64,000 nucleotides of DNA. It comes from Sphaerulina vaccinii. Taxonomy: Eukaryota; Ascomycota; Dothideomycetes; Mycosphaerellales; Mycosphaerellaceae. Made by a program: the position numbers and the translations under genes. This document shows, piece by piece, positions 63,050 through 64,000 of this stretch. Location of the stretch: positions 806,001 through 870,000 of the forward strand of contig JAKUDP010000006.1 of assembly GCA_022570795.1 (NCBI GenBank). The letters run 5' to 3'. The number at the start of each line of letters is the position of its first letter. Positions within the stretch are counted from its first letter, which is position 1. Below the pieces are notes generated by a model. The model saw only the letters and a program-made list of their open reading frames with translations. It was not told the DNA's origin and did no database searches.

Positions 63050-64000
63050 ATGGCCACTACGGATGAGTCCCGCGAGCTCTCATTAGTCGGCAAGGTGGAA
63101 CTGAAGATAGCTCTTACCGACACAGACGCCAAACTCGAAGCCATTCTGAAGACTTATCTGGCACCGGTTCTCCTCAAGCTAGGCTCACCCCACGAAAGCG
63201 TACGCAAGAAGGTTATCAGCATCTGTCAACACGTCAACACACGGGTACAGCCAAAGTCAATACAGCTCCCGGTCGCAGCTCTCGTCAAGCAATTCAAGGA
63301 ACAAGAAAGTGCTCTCATTCGCCACTTTGATCTTCTCTACATTCAACAAGGTGTTGTGAGGCTGTCCAATGCCGAAAAGGCGGACCTGCTGCCAATCGTA
63401 GTGAGTGGCATTGCGAAGACTGGACAGCATGGGTCTCAGATCTTCTATCTGCTGCTGCGGATATTGCCATCGATTGTCATTCCTCCTCGAGGCACAAAGG
63501 AGGACCTGGAACTTCGAGCAAATCTGGCAGTCTCCGATGAGGATGCTGCATATCTCGCGTCTCATCTGGGTAAGCTGATCTTGTTCACGCCTCAGAAGGC
63601 AGCAGGAAATGCATCAGTGACTTGTCCTGGCTTGACAAGTGAGGACTACGCTTTTCTCAACGTTAATGGAAAGGATGAGTGGAACCCATCTGCAGGTGGA
63701 CTGAATCTGCTGCAAACGAAAACGCTCGGGGCGAAACTTCTCGCCAGTGGAATGTTCACCGATCAAGATCGTTTTCTTCCTGCCCTCTATGCTTCCGCTG
63801 ATCCAGCTTCCCCAATCAGTGATGTTGGTGACGACATTCTGAAACGCGCCCTACCTGCCACCGACCTGGAAGATGAAAAATTGATCAACTATCTCTACGA
63901 TCTGTACTTCGGTCACGGTACTGCGCCTCGAGTGAGACCACCACTCCGCATCAAGATCCTCAACCTGTTCGCCAAGTCCACGAAAAGCACGACTTTCGAC
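63050..64000 (+). CDS. ECM29: proteasome-associated adaptor ECM29, 5' part
   Basis: The frame starts at 63050 (MATTDESRELSLVGKVELKI, context CAACAATGGC) and is open for 317 codons to the window end, so only about one sixth of the usual ~1800-1900-residue protein is present. The N-terminal HEAT-repeat segments are characteristic: TYLAPVLLKLGSPHESVRKK, VISICQHVNTRVQ, LPVAALVKQFKEQESALIRH, FDLLYIQQGVVRL and PLRIKILNLFAKSTKS. ECM29 binds and stabilises the 26S proteasome and tethers it to cellular compartments. No stop or intron seen so far. Confidence reflects motif recognition in a partial sequence. Confidence 0.9.
   Translation, partial: MATTDESRELSLVGKVELKIALTDTDAKLEAILKTYLAPVLLKLGSPHESVRKKVISICQHVNTRVQPKSIQLPVAALVKQFKEQESALIRHFDLLYIQQGVVRLSNAEKADLLPIVVSGIAKTGQHGSQIFYLLLRILPSIVIPPRGTKEDLELRANLAVSDEDAAYLASHLGKLILFTPQKAAGNASVTCPGLTSEDYAFLNVNGKDEWNPSAGGLNLLQTKTLGAKLLASGMFTDQDRFLPALYASADPASPISDVGDDILKRALPATDLEDEKLINYLYDLYFGHGTAPRVRPPLRIKILNLFAKSTKSTTFD

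Overview
The window is 64 kb of nuclear DNA from a filamentous ascomycete, most likely a Dothideomycete close to Mycosphaerella/Zymoseptoria. Evidence: compact genes on both strands, short GT-AG introns (about 47-76 bp, with CTAAC/CTGAC-like branch sites), fungal families (HET domain, GCK-III kinase, fungal lysine pathway, CYP51, ILM1), and a CYP51 that strongly resembles Mycosphaerellaceae sequences in composition and length. No rRNA, tRNA or CRISPR was seen.

Layout. 1-5.9 kb is gene-poor: one small secreted cysteine-rich protein (2323-3102, minus), a gene fragment near 4.2-4.6 kb and minisatellites. 5.9-11 kb holds three minus-strand genes: a conserved hypothetical, a four-helix MARVEL-like membrane protein and ILM1. 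ILM1 is divergent from a membrane-anchored M19 dipeptidase (11.3-12.7 kb). 12.9-17.6 kb has two coiled-coil proteins separated by three degenerate 250-bp tandem units. 17.9-24.5 kb has a peroxisomal 4CL-like ligase divergent from ATP11, then a 2EXR/F-box-like protein and an MFS transporter that converges on a GMC oxidoreductase (24.6-26.6 kb). Homocitrate synthase lies at 27.7-29.3 kb, an INO80 Ies1-like subunit at 31.2-33.9 kb, an M16 metalloprotease at 34.6-37.8 kb, and two membrane proteins at 38.2-41.1 kb. 41.1-45.9 kb is a sparse region with two possible small proteins. 45.9-59.1 kb is dense: mitochondrial MetRS, an F-box protein, saccharopine dehydrogenase (LYS1), CYP51, a CMD-like protein, a Thr-rich secreted protein, a secreted M20 peptidase and a GCK-III kinase. 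A HET-domain pseudogene (59.3-61.4 kb), a 1.6 kb gap and the 5' part of ECM29 close the window.

Functional links are modest. Two steps of the alpha-aminoadipate lysine pathway (first and last enzyme) lie about 20 kb apart, and homocitrate synthase has a cross-pathway-control site upstream. Mitochondrial functions recur (ATP11, MSM1, ILM1). There is no polyketide synthase, NRPS or terpene cyclase, so no classical metabolite cluster. I found no clearly new multi-gene system. The most unusual items are the broken HET gene, a 65-residue protein with three near-identical decapeptides, the 250-bp tandem array upstream of a coiled-coil gene, and a dispersed repeat pair.

All exon structures were inferred by eye from splice consensus and frame; homology statements come from recognised motifs, not searches.
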